A DNA stretch of 64,000 bases from NCBI RefSeq assembly GCF_033100095.1, contig NZ_CP136921.1, positions 404,501-468,500 of the forward strand, given 5' to 3'. Below, one piece after another: positions 48,019 to 58,146 of this stretch. The translations under genes and the position numbers were made by a program. The notes beneath the pieces are model-generated. The model was given only the letters and a program-made list of their open reading frames with translations. It was not told the origin of the DNA and did no database searches. Position 1 is the stretch's first letter. Each line of letters begins with the position of its first letter. Source of the DNA: Diaphorobacter limosus. GTDB taxonomy: Bacteria > Pseudomonadota > Gammaproteobacteria > Burkholderiales > Burkholderiaceae_C.

Positions 48019-50976
48019 TCAGCGCGCCTCCCTGGCGTCGTCGTCATAGCTGACCACGGCCGCCATGGCCAGCTGCTGCTCTTCCAGCAGGCGCGCGTGG
48101 TAGCGGTGGCTGCGCACCGACTGGTGCGCAATGGCCGTGAGCATCATCAGCGTGGAGCCCACCACCAGCGCGAACACGCCGGCATCGAAGAACATGGCGC
48201 TGGCCAGATGCACCTGGCCGAGCAGCGGCAACTGGAGGTGGAACATATGGCTGGTCAGGAAGGGGTAGCCCACGGCCACGGCGCCCAGGCCCGTGCCCAG
48301 CGCCAGCAGCAGGCCGGTGGCGATCCAGCGGCGCGGGAAAACCGGCAGGTGCGCCTCCACCCATTCCGTGCCCGAGATCATGTACTGCAGCACCAGGCCC
48401 ACGGAGAACACCAGGCCGGCGACGAAGCCGCCGCCCGGCTGGTCATGGCCGCGCAGGAACAGATAGCAGGCCACCAGGGCCGTGAACGGCAGCAGCAGGC
48501 GCACCAGCACGGCCGGCACCATCAGGTAGCCCACGGCCGTGTCCTGCGCGTGGCGTGGGTTCAGCAGGTCGGTCTGCAGGTCGGCGGGCAGGTTGCGCTG
48601 CTGCTCGGGCAGATCCATGGCCTCGCCGGCGGGGCGAAAGCGCCGCAGCAGTGCATACACGGTGAGGGCAACGATGCCCAGCACCACGATCTCGCCAAAG
48701 GTGTCGAAGCCGCGGAAGTCCACCAGCATCACGTTGACCACATTGGTGCCACCACCTTCGGTCAGCGCGCGCTCCAGGAAGAAGGTGGAGGTACTTTGCG
48801 CAAACGGCCGGCTCAGCATGGCAAATGACAGCCAGGCCATGCCGCCGCCGGCCGCCAGCGCCAGCAGTAGATCGCGCAGGCGGCGCACGCGGGTCAGCGC
48901 GGTGCTGGCCGATGCCGCGGGCAGGCTTTCGTCGCGCTTGGGCAGCCAGCGCAGGCCCAGCAGGATGAGGATGGTGGTCACCACCTCCACCGCCAGCTGC
49001 GTGAGCGCCAGATCCGGCGCCGAGAACCATAGAAAGGTGATGCTGGTGCACAGGCCCGCGCCGCCCATCAGCGCCAGCGCCGCCAGCCGGTGGTACTTGG
49101 CCTGCCAGGCCGCCGCCACGGCGCACACATTGCCCAGCAGCCACACCAGCACAAACGCCGGCGATAGCGCCAGCGCGGCGCGCCCGCCCAGCCGCATGCT
49201 GCCCAGCCACAGTGGCAGGGCGCCGGCCACCAGGGTGAACAGCAGCAGCCACAGCATCTGCCACTGCAGCCGCCTGGTGGACAGCAGGCGCCGGCCCTTG
49301 CGCGCGGCCTGGGTGCACTTGGCGAGCAGGGCTTCAAAGACGCGCCTGCCGCTGATGAAGCGCATCAGCGGCGGCCCCCCGATGCGGCCGAGTCGGCGCA
49401 GGCTGCGCAGCGCCTGGTACAGCGCGGCGCCACCGATGAGGGCGACAAAGCTCATCAACAGGGGCGTGTTCAGGCCATGCCATAGCGCCAGGCTGAAGGC
49501 CGGCAGCTGGCCGCCCACCACGGGCAGCGCGGCGGCATCCAGAAAACGGCCTATCGACCAGGCTGGCAGCACGCCCACCACCAGGCAGGCGAGCACCAAG
49601 AGCTCCACCGGCACGCGCATCCAGTGGGGCGGCTCATGCGGCGCGTAGGGCAGGTCGGTTGCCGGCGGGCCCCAGAACACATCGACGATGAAGCGCAGCG
49701 AATAGGCCACGCTGAACATGCCGGCCACCGTGGCGCCCACCGGCAACAGTGTGGAGACCAGGGGCGAGGCGTCCAGGAACACGGTCTCGGCGAAGAACAT
49801 TTCCTTGGACAGAAAACCGTTGAGCAGTGGCACGCCAGCCATGGCGGCGCTGGCCACCGTTGCCAGCGTGGCGGTGATGGGCATCATGCGGCGCAGGCCC
49901 GACAGGCGGTTGATGTCGCGTGTGCCGCTTTCATGGTCGATGATGCCCGCGGCCATGAAGAGCGACGCCTTGAAGGTCGCGTGGTTCATGATGTGGAACA
50001 CGGCGGCCACGGCGGCCAGCGGGCTGTTCAGGCCCAGCAGCAGCGTGATCAGGCCCAGGTGCGAGATGGTGGAGTAGGCCAGCAGCCCCTTCAGATCGTC
50101 CTGGAACATGGCGGCGTAGCCGCCGATCAGCAGCGTGGCCAGGCCGGTGCCGCCCACCAGCCAGAACCAGGCCTCGGTATCACCCAGCACCGGCCACAGG
50201 CGCGCCAGCAGAAACACTCCCGCCTTGACCATGGTGGCCGAGTGCAGGTAGCTCGATACCGGCGTGGGCGCCGCCATGGCGTTGGGCAGCCAGAACTGGA
50301 AGGGGAACTGCGCGCTCTTGGTAAACGCCCCGAGCAGCACCAGCACCAGGGTGGCCAGGTAGAGCGGATGTGCACGCACCAGATCGCCCGCCGCCAGCAC
50401 CTGGTCGAGGTCGTAGCTGCCGACGATATGGCCCAGGATGAGCATGCCGGCCAGCAGGCACAGGCCGCCCGTGCCCGTCACTGTTAGTGCCATGCGCGCG
50501 CCGCGGCGCGCATCCTCGCGGTGATGCCAGTAGCCGATCAGCAGGAAGGAAAACAGGCTGGTCAGCTCCCAGAAAAACACCAGCTGGATGATGTTGCCCG
50601 ACAGCACCACCCCCACCATGGCGCCCATGAAGGCCAGGAAGAAGGAGAAAAAGCGCGGCACCGGGTCTTCGGGCGACATGTAGTAGCGCGCGTACAGCAC
50701 CACCAGCGCGCCTATGCCGAACACCAGCATGCAGAACATCCAGGCAAAGCCGTCCAGGCGCAGGATCAGGTTCATGCCCAGGGTGGGAAGCCAGGCAATC
50801 TCCTGGCGCAGCACGCCGCCGCCGGCAATGTCGGGAAAGCTCAAGGCCGTCAGCAGCGCGCAGAGCAGCGCGATCACCCCCGCCAGCGTGGACTCGGCAT
50901 TGCGCGCGTTGGCTGGCAACAGGGCCGCCAGCAGGCTGGCAAGAAAGGGGAGGGCGACGAGCAGAACCAGGGACAT
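48019..50976 (-). CDS. mnhA: Mrp/Pha-type antiporter subunit A fused to subunit B
   Basis: A 985-residue membrane protein. The NuoL-like N-terminal two thirds contains FFWELTSLFSFLLIGYWHHR near residue 130 (conserved Glu) and SAQFPFQFWLPNAMAAPTPV near 222 (conserved Lys-equivalent region). The C-terminal part carries the MrpB-like domain, with LVDFRGFDTFGEIVVLGIVA and YLFLRGHDQPGGGFVAGLV. The A/B fusion marks a six-gene (PhaAB-C-D-E-F-G) group 2 operon rather than the seven-gene type. It exports Na+ or K+ in exchange for H+. Confidence 0.93.
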   Translation of the reverse strand: MSLVLLVALPFLASLLAALLPANARNAESTLAGVIALLCALLTALSFPDIAGGGVLRQEIAWLPTLGMNLILRLDGFAWMFCMLVFGIGALVVLYARYYMSPEDPVPRFFSFFLAFMGAMVGVVLSGNIIQLVFFWELTSLFSFLLIGYWHHREDARRGARMALTVTGTGGLCLLAGMLILGHIVGSYDLDQVLAAGDLVRAHPLYLATLVLVLLGAFTKSAQFPFQFWLPNAMAAPTPVSSYLHSATMVKAGVFLLARLWPVLGDTEAWFWLVGGTGLATLLIGGYAAMFQDDLKGLLAYSTISHLGLITLLLGLNSPLAAVAAVFHIMNHATFKASLFMAAGIIDHESGTRDINRLSGLRRMMPITATLATVASAAMAGVPLLNGFLSKEMFFAETVFLDASPLVSTLLPVGATVAGMFSVAYSLRFIVDVFWGPPATDLPYAPHEPPHWMRVPVELLVLACLVVGVLPAWSIGRFLDAAALPVVGGQLPAFSLALWHGLNTPLLMSFVALIGGAALYQALRSLRRLGRIGGPPLMRFISGRRVFEALLAKCTQAARKGRRLLSTRRLQWQMLWLLLFTLVAGALPLWLGSMRLGGRAALALSPAFVLVWLLGNVCAVAAAWQAKYHRLAALALMGGAGLCTSITFLWFSAPDLALTQLAVEVVTTILILLGLRWLPKRDESLPAASASTALTRVRRLRDLLLALAAGGGMAWLSFAMLSRPFAQSTSTFFLERALTEGGGTNVVNVMLVDFRGFDTFGEIVVLGIVALTVYALLRRFRPAGEAMDLPEQQRNLPADLQTDLLNPRHAQDTAVGYLMVPAVLVRLLLPFTALVACYLFLRGHDQPGGGFVAGLVFSVGLVLQYMISGTEWVEAHLPVFPRRWIATGLLLALGTGLGAVAVGYPFLTSHMFHLQLPLLGQVHLASAMFFDAGVFALVVGSTLMMLTAIAHQSVRSHRYHARLLEEQQLAMAAVVSYDDDAREAR

Positions 50977-51070
50977 GAGCGCCTGATTCTAGCGGTAAGC
51001 GGTTTTCAAGATGCTATGGATACTTGAGCGGTAGCCGGCCATGGGATCGGGCCTGGCCGTGCCATCAAGC

Positions 51071-51382
51071 TCAATCGCGGGAATCCGTTCGTGCTGGCGG
51101 CGCTGTCTGCGGCGCTGCATAGGGTGCACCGTTGACCGTGAGCCCGTTGTCAGACAGGCGTGCAGCGGTTGCAGGGCCTATGCCCTTGACACGGGCAATC
51201 AGATCCGGCCAGTCCTGAAAGCGCTGCCTGGCACGCTCGACCAGGATGCGCGCGGTCAGCGCCGGGCCCAGTCCCTGGATGCCGTCCAGATCGGCCTCGC
51301 GCGCCTGGTTGATGTCCGTGCCGGCCAGCGCGGCGCCCAGGTGCAGCAGGGCGGCAAGACACAGGCTGTGGCGCAGGCGCAT
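51071..51382 (-). CDS. ComEA-like helix-hairpin-helix protein
   Basis: A 103-residue secreted small protein. A signal peptide (MRLRHSLCLAALLHLGAALA) precedes two helix-hairpin-helix motifs: DLDGIQGLGPALTARILVER and DLIARVKGIGPATAARLS. The family binds DNA, in some species during natural uptake. It lies eight bases after lapB, so it may simply share that transcript. The last 12 residues are Pro/Ala-rich. Confidence 0.85.
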   Translation of the reverse strand: MRLRHSLCLAALLHLGAALAGTDINQAREADLDGIQGLGPALTARILVERARQRFQDWPDLIARVKGIGPATAARLSDNGLTVNGAPYAAPQTAPPARTDSRD

Positions 51383-51390
51383 GGCGGCTC

Positions 51391-52548
51391 CTACAGCTCT
51401 TCCACGCGGCGCGCGGGGTAGCTGTCCCAGCTTTGGCAGCCCGGGCATTGCCAGAAATGCTGGCGCGCCTCGAAGCCGCAGGCGGCGCAGCGGTAGCGCG
51501 TGAGCGGCTTGGTGGCCTGCTCCAGCGCGCGCTGGATCTGCGGGTGGAACTGCTCCTGGCTGAGGGTCTCGCCAGCCAGCCATTTGCTGGCGGCCACCAG
51601 CGACGGCTCCTTGTCCAGGTGGCGCATATACCATGCGCGAGCGGCAGTGGCCGAGCCCTGCGTGGCGGCTTCCAGCGTCACCACGGCTTCGAGCAGATCC
51701 AGGGTCGGCATGTCCTCGTAATGCTGGCGCAGCAGGGCGCCGGCCTGTTCGGCCTGGCCGCTGGCAAGTGCCGCCTCCACCAGCAGCGGCGCCGCCAGGC
51801 CCAGGGCCGCCGGGGTGGTCTGGGCCAGGGTTTGCAGCGTTGACAGGACTGCGTCCGCCTGGCCCATGCGTTGCTGCAGGCGCGCCAGCTCGATGCGCGG
51901 GCGTGCCGCCTGGGGGGCTGTGCTTGCAGCCTGCAGCAGCAGGGTCTGGGCGGCAGGCAGTTCGCCCCGGGCGCTGAGCGCCAGGGCCTGTTCGCACAGG
52001 TAGTGGGCCTGGCGCGTACTGAAATCGCCCTGACCGGCGCCTTGCATGCGCTGTGTGATGTCGGACGCCTGCTGCCAGTCGCGCGAACGTTCGTAGATGG
52101 CCAGCAGCGCCATGCGCGCCTGGGCCTCGAAGGGCGTGCCCTCCAGGCGGCGCAGCGCGTCCTCGGCGCGGTCGAGCAGGCCGGCCTTGAGGAAGTCCAG
52201 CGCCAGCGCATGCTGGGCACGCTCGCGGTCGGCGCGCGAGAGGTCGCCACGCGAGAGCAGGTGCTCGTGCACGCGCACGGCGCGGTTGTATTCGCCGCGG
52301 CGGCGAAACAGGTTGCCCAGCGCAAAGTGCAGCTCGGTGGTGTCCGGGTCGTTCTGTACGGCCTCGATAAAGGCGTCGATGGCCTGATCCTGCTGCTCGT
52401 TGAGCAGGTAGTTCAGGCCCTTGAAATATGCCTTGGGTGCGCGCCGGTTTTCCTCGCGCAGCTGGCGCAGATCCAGGCGCGAGGCCAGCCAGCCCAGGCC
52501 AAAGGCCAGCGGCAGTCCGAGCAGCAGCCAGGTGAAGTCAAATTCCAT
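51391..52548 (-). CDS. lapB: Lipopolysaccharide assembly protein LapB (YciM)
   Basis: A 385-residue protein anchored by an N-terminal helix (FTWLLLGLPLAFGLGWLASR). Tetratricopeptide repeats run over about residues 35-340 (for example YFKGLNYLLNEQQDQAIDAF). A C-terminal rubredoxin-like metal site is formed by CAACGFEARQHFWQCPGC. In E. coli it recruits FtsH to degrade LpxC and so limits LPS synthesis. It overlaps lapA by 11 bases, the conserved lapAB arrangement. Confidence 0.94.
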   Translation of the reverse strand: MEFDFTWLLLGLPLAFGLGWLASRLDLRQLREENRRAPKAYFKGLNYLLNEQQDQAIDAFIEAVQNDPDTTELHFALGNLFRRRGEYNRAVRVHEHLLSRGDLSRADRERAQHALALDFLKAGLLDRAEDALRRLEGTPFEAQARMALLAIYERSRDWQQASDITQRMQGAGQGDFSTRQAHYLCEQALALSARGELPAAQTLLLQAASTAPQAARPRIELARLQQRMGQADAVLSTLQTLAQTTPAALGLAAPLLVEAALASGQAEQAGALLRQHYEDMPTLDLLEAVVTLEAATQGSATAARAWYMRHLDKEPSLVAASKWLAGETLSQEQFHPQIQRALEQATKPLTRYRCAACGFEARQHFWQCPGCQSWDSYPARRVEEL

Positions 52549-52852
52549 CGATGGGCAGATGTGGGGCTACGGGCTCTGCCGCGGGGGCAGGAGGCGCGGG
52601 GGCGGCGCTGGGTGGGGGCGCTTCGGCCTGGGCCTGGCGTGCGGCGCTGCGGTGGCGCCACCAGCGCGGCACCATGCCCAGAACGCCCACGACCACCCCG
52701 AGCGCAAATGCCGACAGCACGATCAGCACGGCCGGCGCCGTCCACTGGGTGCCAAAGAAAAAATGCACCGTGGCGTCTTGCTGATTGTTCAGTGCGAAGG
52801 CAAAGAGGGTAAAAAAAATGGCTGCCTTGAGCAGCCACAGGAGGTATTTCAT
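52538..52852 (-). CDS. lapA: LapA-family membrane protein
   Basis: A 104-residue protein with two helices: LLWLLKAAIFFTLFAFALNN near the start and VLIVLSAFALGVVVGVLGMV. The motif NNQQDATVHFFFGTQWTAP between them is typical of LapA (DUF1049). A Pro/Ala-rich tail ends in the lapB overlap. The ATG (MKYLLWLLKAA) is used rather than a 23-residue extension. Confidence 0.9.
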   Translation of the reverse strand: MKYLLWLLKAAIFFTLFAFALNNQQDATVHFFFGTQWTAPAVLIVLSAFALGVVVGVLGMVPRWWRHRSAARQAQAEAPPPSAAPAPPAPAAEPVAPHLPIDGI

Positions 52853-52931
52853 GCATCTCCCCAGTGGTGGGCGAGATTCTACGGGTAGCGTCACGGCATC
52901 GGAACGGCTTGTGCAATGCAAGATAAAAATA

Positions 52932-52975
52932 TGGCTCTAGCGCTTGCTGGATAAGCGCAGGCAGCTACATTTTTT
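52932..52975. repeat. Dispersed element copy between ihfB and lapA
   Basis: GGCTCTAGCGCTTGCTGGAT, then AAGCGCAGGCAGCTACATTT. AGCGCTT and AAGCGC arms pair around TGCTGGAT. The element fills most of the spacer between the ihfB stop and lapA. Confidence 0.7.
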
Positions 52976-52987
52976 GATGTTTGTGGT

Positions 52988-53281
52988 TCAGGAGGCCTGG
53001 GGCGGTTGGTCGACGGACTCGCGCAGGGCCTTGCCGGGCTTGAAATGCGGTACGCGCTTTTCTGGGATCTGCACCGCCTCGCCGCTGCGCGGGTTGCGGC
53101 CCAGCCGTGGCGGTCGGTGACTCACCGAGAAGCTGCCAAAGCCGCGGATCTCGATGCGATGTCCGCGCACCAGGGCGTCGCCCACGGCGTCCAGAATGGT
53201 CTTGACGGCGGTTTCGGCGTCGCGCTGGGTCAGCTGCTTAAAGCGTGCGGCCAGTTCTTCGACAAGATCGGATCGGGTCAT
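52988..53281 (-). CDS. ihfB: Integration host factor subunit beta
   Basis: A 97-residue DNA-bending protein of the HU/IHF family. It starts [20 protein letters not shown] and carries the arm region [20 protein letters not shown] with the intercalating Pro. The C-terminal helix is [19 protein letters not shown]. It follows rpsA after an intrinsic terminator, the order conserved in many proteobacteria. Confidence 0.97.
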   Translation of the reverse strand: MTRSDLVEELAARFKQLTQRDAETAVKTILDAVGDALVRGHRIEIRGFGSFSVSHRPPRLGRNPRSGEAVQIPEKRVPHFKPGKALRESVDQPPQAS

Positions 53282-53298
53282 GGTGTCTAGGCAGGTTT

Positions 53299-53360
53299 AA
53301 AAAACAACGGGCGCTCATCGGCGCCCGTCATGTTAGCCGCTGGCGTGCAGGCCAGCGGCT
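53299..53360 (-). terminator. Tandem hairpins and terminator between rpsA and ihfB
   Basis: On the minus strand a 10-bp stem (53335-53360, AGCCGCTGGC arms) is followed by an 8-bp stem ACGGGCGC/GCGCCCGT (53307-53328), then TTGTTTTTT. This is a good intrinsic terminator for rpsA. ihfB may therefore need read-through or its own promoter. Confidence 0.8.
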
Positions 53361-53371
53361 CGCTCCAGGGA

Positions 53372-55057
53372 TTACTTGTCGGAGTTGTCCAGCTTGGCGC
53401 GCAGCAGGGCGCCCAGGCTGGTCGTGCCGGCATTTTCCTTGGCGGACTGGGCCGACAGGTGAGCCATGGCTTCCTGCTGGTCGGCCTGGTCCTTGGCCTT
53501 GATGGACAGCTGGATGTTGCGGGTCTTGCGATCCACATTCACCACCACGGCCGTCACTTCGTCGCCTTCCTTGAGCACGTTGCGGGCGTCTTCCACGCGG
53601 TCGCGGGAGATTTCCGATGCGCGCAGGTAGCCGACGATGTCTTCACCCAGATCGATCTCGGCGCCGCGGGCGTCCACGGTCTTGACCTTGCCGGTCACCG
53701 TCTGGCCCTTGTCGTTCACCGTCACGAAGGTCGTGAACGGGTCGCTGTCGAGCTGCTTGATGCCCAGGGAGATGCGCTCGCGGTCCACGTCCACGGCCAG
53801 CACGATGGCTTCGACTTCCTGGCCCTTCTTGTAGCTGCGCACGGCGGCTTCGCCGGTTTCATTCCAGGACAGGTCGGACAGGTGCACCAGGCCGTCGATG
53901 CCGGCGGCCAGACCCACGAACACACCAAAGTCGGTGATCGACTTGATCGGACCCTTGACGCGGTCGCCGCGCTTGGTGTTCTGGGCAAATTCCTGCCAGG
54001 GGTTGGCGCGGCACTGCTTCATGCCCAGGGAGATGCGGCGCTTGTCTTCGTCGATCTCCAGCACCATCACCTCGACCTCGTCGCCCAGGCTGACCAGCTT
54101 GTTGGGGGCCACGTTCTTGTTGGTCCAGTCCATCTCGGAGACGTGCACCAGGCCTTCGATGCCGGGCTCGAGCTCGACGAAGGCGCCGTAGTCGGCGATG
54201 TTGGTGACCTTGCCGAACAGGCGCGTGGCCGACGGATAGCGGCGCGAGACGCCCATCCAGGGGTCGTCGCCCATTTGCTTCAGGCCCAGGCTGACACGGT
54301 TCTTCTCGGTGTCGAACTTGAGGATCTTGGCCATGATTTCCTGGCCGGCGGTGACCACCTCGGAGGGGTGGCGCACGCGGCGCCATGCCATGTCGGTGAT
54401 GTGCAGCAGGCCGTCGATGCCGCCCAGATCCACGAAAGCACCGTATTCGGTGATGTTCTTGACCACGCCATTGACGATGGCGCCTTCGCGCAGCGTCTCC
54501 ATCAGCTTGGCGCGCTCTTCGCCCATGGAGGCTTCCACTACGGCGCGGCGGCTCAGCACCACGTTGTTGCGCTTGCGGTCGAGCTTGATGACCTTGAATT
54601 CCAGGGTCTTGTTCTCGTAGGGGGTCAGGTCCTTGACCGGGCGCGTGTCGATCAGCGAGCCGGGCAGGAAGGCGCGGATGCCGTTGACCAGAACGGTCAG
54701 GCCGCCCTTGACCTTGCCGCTGGTGGTGCCGGTGACGAATTCGCCGGATTCCAGGGCCTTTTCCAGGCTCAGCCAGGAGGCCAGGCGCTTGGCGGTGTCG
54801 CGCGAGAGGATGGTGTCGCCGTAGCCGTTTTCGATGGAGCCGATGGCCACGGACACGAAGTCGCCCACCTGGACTTCGATTTCGCCCTGGTCGTTCTTGA
54901 ATTCGTCGATTGGCACGTAGGCTTCGGACTTCAGGCCAGCGTTCACGACGACGAAGTTGTGCTCAACGCGCACGACTTCGGCGGTGATGACCTCGCCAGG
55001 ACGCATTTCGGTGCGTTGCAGCGATTCTTCAAACAGGGCGGCAAAAGATTCGGACAT
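53372..55057 (-). CDS. rpsA: 30S ribosomal protein S1
   Basis: A 561-residue protein with six S1 RNA-binding domains, visible as repeats of the form GxVxxIxxxGAFVDL. Examples are [40 protein letters not shown] and [20 protein letters not shown]. The length matches E. coli S1 (557). It starts [15 protein letters not shown]. It is downstream of aroA-cmk and upstream of ihfB, the classical cmk-rpsA-ihfB order. Confidence 0.98.
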   Translation of the reverse strand: MSESFAALFEESLQRTEMRPGEVITAEVVRVEHNFVVVNAGLKSEAYVPIDEFKNDQGEIEVQVGDFVSVAIGSIENGYGDTILSRDTAKRLASWLSLEKALESGEFVTGTTSGKVKGGLTVLVNGIRAFLPGSLIDTRPVKDLTPYENKTLEFKVIKLDRKRNNVVLSRRAVVEASMGEERAKLMETLREGAIVNGVVKNITEYGAFVDLGGIDGLLHITDMAWRRVRHPSEVVTAGQEIMAKILKFDTEKNRVSLGLKQMGDDPWMGVSRRYPSATRLFGKVTNIADYGAFVELEPGIEGLVHVSEMDWTNKNVAPNKLVSLGDEVEVMVLEIDEDKRRISLGMKQCRANPWQEFAQNTKRGDRVKGPIKSITDFGVFVGLAAGIDGLVHLSDLSWNETGEAAVRSYKKGQEVEAIVLAVDVDRERISLGIKQLDSDPFTTFVTVNDKGQTVTGKVKTVDARGAEIDLGEDIVGYLRASEISRDRVEDARNVLKEGDEVTAVVVNVDRKTRNIQLSIKAKDQADQQEAMAHLSAQSAKENAGTTSLGALLRAKLDNSDK

Positions 55058-55219
55058 GTGTTTCCTTGTCCGCACCACAGGGTTTACGGCTGCACCATTG
55101 CGGCCGTTTCTAAGACTATGGGCGGAGGGTGGTGGCTAGGGTCGCCACGGGGTAAAAGGTCAAAAAACCACACCACCAATGCGTCTGACGGCGCGAAAGG
55201 GGCGGTGTGGGCCGGTTGT

Positions 55220-57253
55220 TCAGCCTGCCGCCCGAGAGGCGAAAGGCTGGCGCTCCTGCCACCAGTGCAAAACCTGGTTCACGGTCTCGTCGATCGTGAG
55301 CGCGGAGTTGTCCAGAGGCAAAGCGTCTTGCGCAGGCTTGAGCGGTGCGGCGCTGCGGTTTTGATCGCGAGCGTCGCGCGCCTCAAGGTCTGCGCGAAGG
55401 TCGAAGATATTAGCCGAAATCCCCTTGGAAATCAACTGTTTGTAGCGCCGGTCGGCGCGGCAGGCGGCGCTGGCGGTCATGAAGACCTTCAGCGGCGCCG
55501 TGGGGAAGATCACGGTGCCCATGTCGCGCCCGTCGGCCACCAGGCCCGGCAGGCGGGCAAAGCTGTGTTGCAGCGCGATGAGCGCCTTGCGCACCAGGGG
55601 CAGGGCGGAGACGCGCGAGGCGTTCATGCCGGCCTCTTCGGTACGAATGGCTTCGCTCACGTCCTCGTCGCCCAGCCAGATACGGCTGCCTGCGAAGCGC
55701 ACCGGCAGCTGCCGCGCCAGCTGCGCGATGGCGGCTTCGTTTTCGGCGCTGATAGGGATGCCGGCCCGCACCGCCGCCAAGGCCGTGACGCGGTAGAGCG
55801 CGCCCGAGTCGAGAAAGTGATAGCCCAGCCGCTCGGCCACGGCGGCCGCCACCGTGCCCTTGCCCGAGGCCGTGGGCCCGTCGATGCAGATTACCGGGAG
55901 CTGCGCCGCGTCGGCCTGGGCGAGCGAAAACAGTGCCTCGAAGTAATCAGGGAAGGTCTTGGCCACGCATTTCGGGTCTTCGATGCGCACCGGCAGGCGC
56001 GCCGGGTTGAAGGCCGCGAGCGAGAAGCACATGGCCACGCGGTGGTCGTCGTAGGTGTGGATGCTGGCGGCGCGCCAGTCGCGCGCCGTGGCCGGAGGCG
56101 TGACGCGCAGGTAGTCCGCGCCTTCCTCGACGCTGGCGCCGAGCTTGGTCAGCTCGATGGCCATGGCCGCCAGGCGGTCGGTTTCCTTGACGCGCCAGCT
56201 GGCGATGTTGGTCAGCTCGGTCGTGCCCTCGGCGTACAGCGCCATCGCGGCCAGCGTCATCGCCGCGTCGGGGATATGGTTGCAGTCCAGGCTGATGGCC
56301 TTGAGCGGCCAGCTGCCGCGCGTGATGTGCAGCCAGTTCGGCCCGCCGGTGATCTGCGCACCCATGGCGCGCGCGGCCTCGACGAAGCGGATGTCGCCCT
56401 GGATGGAATCCAGGCCCACGCCTTCAATTTTTATGCCATTTTGGCCATTTGCGCCCGCTGCAATTGCGCCTAAAGCTATGAAATAACTAGCAGATGAGGC
56501 ATCTGCCTCGACATGGATGCTGCCCGGCGACTGGTAGCGGCTGCCGGCCGGGATGACAAAGCGCTGCCAGTTGTCGTGCCGCACGGCAATGCCAAAGCGC
56601 GCCAGCAACTCTAGCGTGATGTGGATGTAGGGCCTGGAGATCAGCTCGCCCACCACCTCGATCACCACGTCCTGCTTTATGGCCACCAGCGGCAGTGCCA
56701 TCAGCAGGGCGGTGAGGAACTGGCTGGAGACATCGCCGCGCACGCGTATCGGCGCCTGCAGCTGCAGCGGCGGCAGACCGGCGCCATGCGCTATGCGTAG
56801 CGGCGGATAGCCGTCGTTGCCCAGATAGTCGATGTGGCAGCCGAGCTGGCGCAGCGCATCGACCAGGTCGCCAATCGGGCGCTCGTGCATGCGCGGCACG
56901 CCAGACAGCTCGTATTCGCCGCCCAGCAGCGCCAGCGCCGCGCTCAAAGGGCGCATGGCCGTGCCGGCGTTGCCCATGAACAGCCGTGCCGGCGAGCGTG
57001 GCGCGGCGCCACCCAGGCCGGTGATGCGCACCAGGTCGTTGCCGGCTTCGTCCACCGTGCAGCCGAGCTCACGCAGCGCGTCCAGCATCACGCGCGTGTC
57101 GTCGCTGGCCAGCAGGTCATGCACTTCGGTCGTCCCCTGGCTCAGGGCGGCCAGCAGCAGCACCCGGTTGGAGATGCTTTTGGAGCCGGGCAGCTGCACG
57201 CTGCCCGCCGCGCCCACCAGGGGCGGCAGGTCGAGAAATGGGGTGGCAAACAT
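55220..57253 (-). CDS. aroA-cmk: Bifunctional 3-phosphoshikimate 1-carboxyvinyltransferase / cytidylate kinase
   Basis: A 677-residue fusion. Residues 1 to about 440 are EPSP synthase: [20 protein letters not shown] near 15, then [17 protein letters not shown] and [20 protein letters not shown]. From about 450 a cytidylate kinase follows, with P-loop [20 protein letters not shown] and [18 protein letters not shown]. The first half makes the chorismate precursor; the second phosphorylates CMP. The fusion is known in Comamonadaceae. The ATG overlaps the tyrA stop in TGATG. Residues 255-276 are encoded by an AT-rich patch resembling the dispersed element. Confidence 0.95.
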   Translation of the reverse strand: MFATPFLDLPPLVGAAGSVQLPGSKSISNRVLLLAALSQGTTEVHDLLASDDTRVMLDALRELGCTVDEAGNDLVRITGLGGAAPRSPARLFMGNAGTAMRPLSAALALLGGEYELSGVPRMHERPIGDLVDALRQLGCHIDYLGNDGYPPLRIAHGAGLPPLQLQAPIRVRGDVSSQFLTALLMALPLVAIKQDVVIEVVGELISRPYIHITLELLARFGIAVRHDNWQRFVIPAGSRYQSPGSIHVEADASSASYFIALGAIAAGANGQNGIKIEGVGLDSIQGDIRFVEAARAMGAQITGGPNWLHITRGSWPLKAISLDCNHIPDAAMTLAAMALYAEGTTELTNIASWRVKETDRLAAMAIELTKLGASVEEGADYLRVTPPATARDWRAASIHTYDDHRVAMCFSLAAFNPARLPVRIEDPKCVAKTFPDYFEALFSLAQADAAQLPVICIDGPTASGKGTVAAAVAERLGYHFLDSGALYRVTALAAVRAGIPISAENEAAIAQLARQLPVRFAGSRIWLGDEDVSEAIRTEEAGMNASRVSALPLVRKALIALQHSFARLPGLVADGRDMGTVIFPTAPLKVFMTASAACRADRRYKQLISKGISANIFDLRADLEARDARDQNRSAAPLKPAQDALPLDNSALTIDETVNQVLHWWQERQPFASRAAG
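56425..56490. repeat. Possible dispersed-element sequence inside aroA
   Basis: Contains TTTTTATGCCATTTTGGCCA, then ATTGCGCCTAAAGCTATGAA. GCGC-N4-AGCTAT has the same spacing as in the intergenic copies. The patch is unusually AT-rich for this gene and encodes a low-complexity linker ([13 protein letters not shown]). Confidence 0.4.
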
Positions 57254-58137
57254 CAGGCGTCCTTGTGGCCGCGCTGCGCGCCCATGCGCCAGTGGGCGCG
57301 GGTGTGGCTGGCCAGGGTGATCAGGTCTTCCAGGGGTTGGTCGCTGCTGGCGCGCATGGCGTCCTCCAGCCCTTGCAGCGCCTGCTTGAACAGCTGCGAC
57401 TGCGCCAACACCTCGTCGCGGTTGGCGCGCAGGATGTCGCGCCACATCTTCGGGTCGCTGGCGGCAATGCGCGTGAAGTCGCGAAAGCCCGGGCCGGCCA
57501 GGGCCAGCAGGTCGTCCGCCTGGGGCTGGCCGATGATGCTGGACAGCATGGCGAAGGCCAGCATATGCGGCAGGTGGCTCACGGCGGCAAAGCTGGCGTC
57601 GTGTGACTCGGGGGACATGCTGCTGACGCGGCTGCCCAGCTGTGTCCACAGCCCTTCGGCGCGGCGCAGCTGGGCCGTGAGCGTGCGCTCGGTGGGCGTG
57701 AGGATGACCTGGCGGCCGCGGTACAGGTCGGCCTCGGCATGTTCCACGCCCGAGACCTCGCGCCCGGTGATCGGGTGTGCCGGCACGAAGGAGCCGAACT
57801 GGTCACGCAGGGCGCGCTGCGCGGCCTGCACCACGTCGGCCTTGGTCGAGCCCACGTCCATGATCAGCATCTGCGGCGTGACCAGGTGTTTGATGGCCTT
57901 GAGCGTGGCCTCGGTGGCGGCTACGGGCACGGCCAGCAGCACGATGTCGGCGCCGGCCGCGGCCAGCAGGGCAGAGGGCGCCTCGACGTCGATCACGCCG
58001 AGCTGGCGCGCGCGCTCCGTCGTCGAGGGTGACTTGCTGTAGCCCACCACGCGCTGCACCAGGCCGGCCTTCTTCATGGCCAGGGCGAAGGAGCCGCCCA
58101 TCAGGCCGCAACCGATCAGGCCGAGTTGTTCAAACAT
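57253..58137 (-). CDS. tyrA: Prephenate dehydrogenase
   Basis: A 294-residue NAD(P)-dependent enzyme of tyrosine synthesis. The Rossmann motif [20 protein letters not shown] is at residues 7-26. Further features are [19 protein letters not shown] and the active-site His region [20 protein letters not shown] near 137-156. There is no chorismate mutase or ACT domain in this chain. It lies between pheA and aroA-cmk. Confidence 0.95.
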   Translation of the reverse strand: MFEQLGLIGCGLMGGSFALAMKKAGLVQRVVGYSKSPSTTERARQLGVIDVEAPSALLAAAGADIVLLAVPVAATEATLKAIKHLVTPQMLIMDVGSTKADVVQAAQRALRDQFGSFVPAHPITGREVSGVEHAEADLYRGRQVILTPTERTLTAQLRRAEGLWTQLGSRVSSMSPESHDASFAAVSHLPHMLAFAMLSSIIGQPQADDLLALAGPGFRDFTRIAASDPKMWRDILRANRDEVLAQSQLFKQALQGLEDAMRASSDQPLEDLITLASHTRAHWRMGAQRGHKDA

Positions 58138-58146
58138 GGCCGCTCC

